Positions 31,368-32,500 of a DNA stretch of 32,500 bases are shown one piece after another; within the stretch, counting starts at the first letter, position 1; every line of letters starts with the position of its first letter. Position numbers and translations under genes: made by a program. This DNA comes from Bolinopsis microptera (lineage: Eukaryota > Ctenophora > Tentaculata > Lobata > Bolinopsidae): assembly GCF_026151205.1 (NCBI RefSeq), contig NC_087073.1, positions 9,155,411 through 9,187,910 on the forward strand. The letters run 5' to 3'. The notes beneath the pieces are model-generated. The model ran no database searches, was not told the DNA's origin, and worked only from the letters and a program-made list of their open reading frames with translations.

Positions 31368-31932
31368 GTAGTGGACTGTAAAAGTAGGTGGATTTGTAGT
31401 GGACTGTAAAAGTAGGTGGGTTTGTAGTGGACTGTAAAAGTAGGTGGATTTGTAGTGGACTGTAAAAGTAAGTGGGTTTGTAGTGGACTGTAAAAGTAGG
31501 TGAATTTGTAGTGGACTGTAAAAGTAGGTGGGTTTGTAGTGGACTGTAAAAGTAGGTGGATTTGTAGTGGACTGTAAAAGTAAGTGGGTTTGTAGTGGAC
31601 TGTAAAAGTAATTGGATTTGTAGTGGTCTGTAAAAGTAGGTGGATTTGTAGTGGACTGTAAAAGTAGGTGGATTTGTAGTGGACTGTAAAAGTAGGTGGG
31701 TTTGTAGTGGACTGTAAAATTAGGTGGATTTTTAGTGGACTGTAAAAGTAGGTGGGTTTGTAGTGGACTGTGAAAGTAGGTGAATTTGTAGTGGTCTGTA
31801 AAAGTAGGTGGATTTGTAGTGGACTGTAAAAGTAGGTGGATTTGTAGTGGACTGTAAAAATGTGTGAATATGTCGTGGACTGTAAAGGTATGTTGATTTG
31901 TAGTGGACACGGTAAAAGTATGTGGAGGTAAG
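31368..31932. repeat. 28-bp minisatellite, about 20 units
   Basis: The unit is GTAGTGGACTGTAAAAGTAGGTGGATTT. Starts step exactly 28 bp from 31368 to 31900, with degenerate units trailing to about 31970. Since 28 is not a multiple of three and the unit lacks stops when read on the minus strand, long repetitive frames arise there. These are 253 codons at 31259-32020 and 190 codons in an overlapping frame. The apparent proteins (repeats of YFYSPLQ, HLLLQST, PPTFTVHYK) are the same unit in three registers. I treat them as a by-product, not genes. Confidence 0.95.
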
Positions 31933-31974
31933 ATTTCTGGTGAACTCTAAAAGTATGCGGAGGTAGGTGTGAAG

Positions 31975-32440
31975 TTACGTCAAGCTCCAGCTCAAACCGG
32001 CTGTGTGCATGATATAGCATGATGACACGTTATTATGGTCCTTTTTAAAACGTCCACTTTCCTTTGTTGAAGTCTCTTCTCATTGCTGTAATTTACCTTG
32101 CTAAATCAGTCACTCTCTCACATTTGCACTTTCAGGCCTGCGCTGCCTCTTTTCTTTACAACGTGTAAGCCTACATTACATATCTTATAAACTTTCATGG
32201 AGTCATGATTCGTATTGTTCCAACACAAGTTAATGACAATACAAAGCGCTCAGCAGCCCGCTCTCCGATCATTCAGTAATCTATAGCTGCTACCAGAGTA
32301 GCTGGCCACATGTAAGATTGCATCATAAGAATAGAATGTAGTAGTTGCTAGATAATAATCCGTACTTTAGCACTGTTTATAATTGTGCGTCATATTGTAG
32401 TAGCTCCTCCCACTGCCAGCTCTGAGCTCTCTCAGCTTTA

Positions 32441-32442
<2 letters not shown>
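31975..32442. other. non-coding stretch to window edge
   Basis: Nothing was recognised between the minisatellite and the terminal (CT)n run. Confidence 0.4.

Positions 32443-32500
<58 letters not shown>
32443..32500. repeat. (CT)n microsatellite at window edge
   Basis: Near-pure CT dinucleotides to the last base, interrupted once by CCT. It probably continues beyond the window. Confidence 0.97.

Noticed and set aside
31259-32020. 253-codon repetitive protein
   Set aside because: It is a 28-bp minisatellite read in rotating register; no start context or other evidence.

Overview
This is AT-rich nuclear DNA of a multicellular animal, most likely an aquatic invertebrate. A sponge, cnidarian or similar lineage would fit, but the sequence does not settle the species. 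The evidence is an ATF2-family transcription factor gene split by GT-AG introns, a tRNA-derived SINE, pieces of non-LTR and Penelope-like retroelements, several short DNA transposons (MITEs) with target-site duplications, vertebrate/metazoan-type TTAGGG repeats, and long (CT)n and minisatellite arrays. There is no bacterial gene structure, operon or CRISPR array, and most ORFs of 60-110 codons are chance frames.

Layout. Bases 1-950 hold a G-rich MITE (519-944) with an 80-bp MITE nested in it. Bases 950-2200 contain a possible minus-strand coding exon (1365-1477). A 5'-truncated non-LTR retrotransposon tail lies on the minus strand at 2640-3410. A second 80-bp MITE with a perfect 8-bp target duplication is at 3873-3952. 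Bases 4250-7860 form a dense fold-back complex: the same ~600-bp sequence occurs in direct and inverted copies, with strong hairpins and further MITEs. Bases 8145-8500 are an inverted-repeat-bounded segment with degenerate CCCTAA repeats. Two fragments of one RT family lie in opposite orientation at 8880-9205 (C-terminus) and 10747-10935 (RT core), with a tRNA-Arg-like SINE between them.

The only gene I can name is an ATF2/ATF7/CREB5-type bZIP factor on the plus strand. Its first three recognised coding exons (11675-11734, 11971-12055, 13378-13436) encode the N-terminal C2H2 finger and the QTPTPTKF stress-kinase target motif. The bZIP domain was not found downstream, so the gene either runs through the following gene-poor DNA or leaves the window. 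Bases 16100-18000 contain retroelement debris ending in a GIY-YIG endonuclease of Penelope type.

Bases 18900-25600 are gene-poor and hold (ACAG)n, a ~160-bp (CT)n tract, a 44-bp tandem duplication, a possible first coding exon (24214-24322) and a 22-bp minisatellite of about 20 units. Bases 26253-29183 are the most striking structure: a 2.9-kb near-perfect inverted repeat, arms ~1.15 kb, whose ~600-bp centre carries TTAGGG repeats. The window ends with a 28-bp minisatellite (31368-31930) that happens to be stop-free on the minus strand, and a (CT)n run at the edge.
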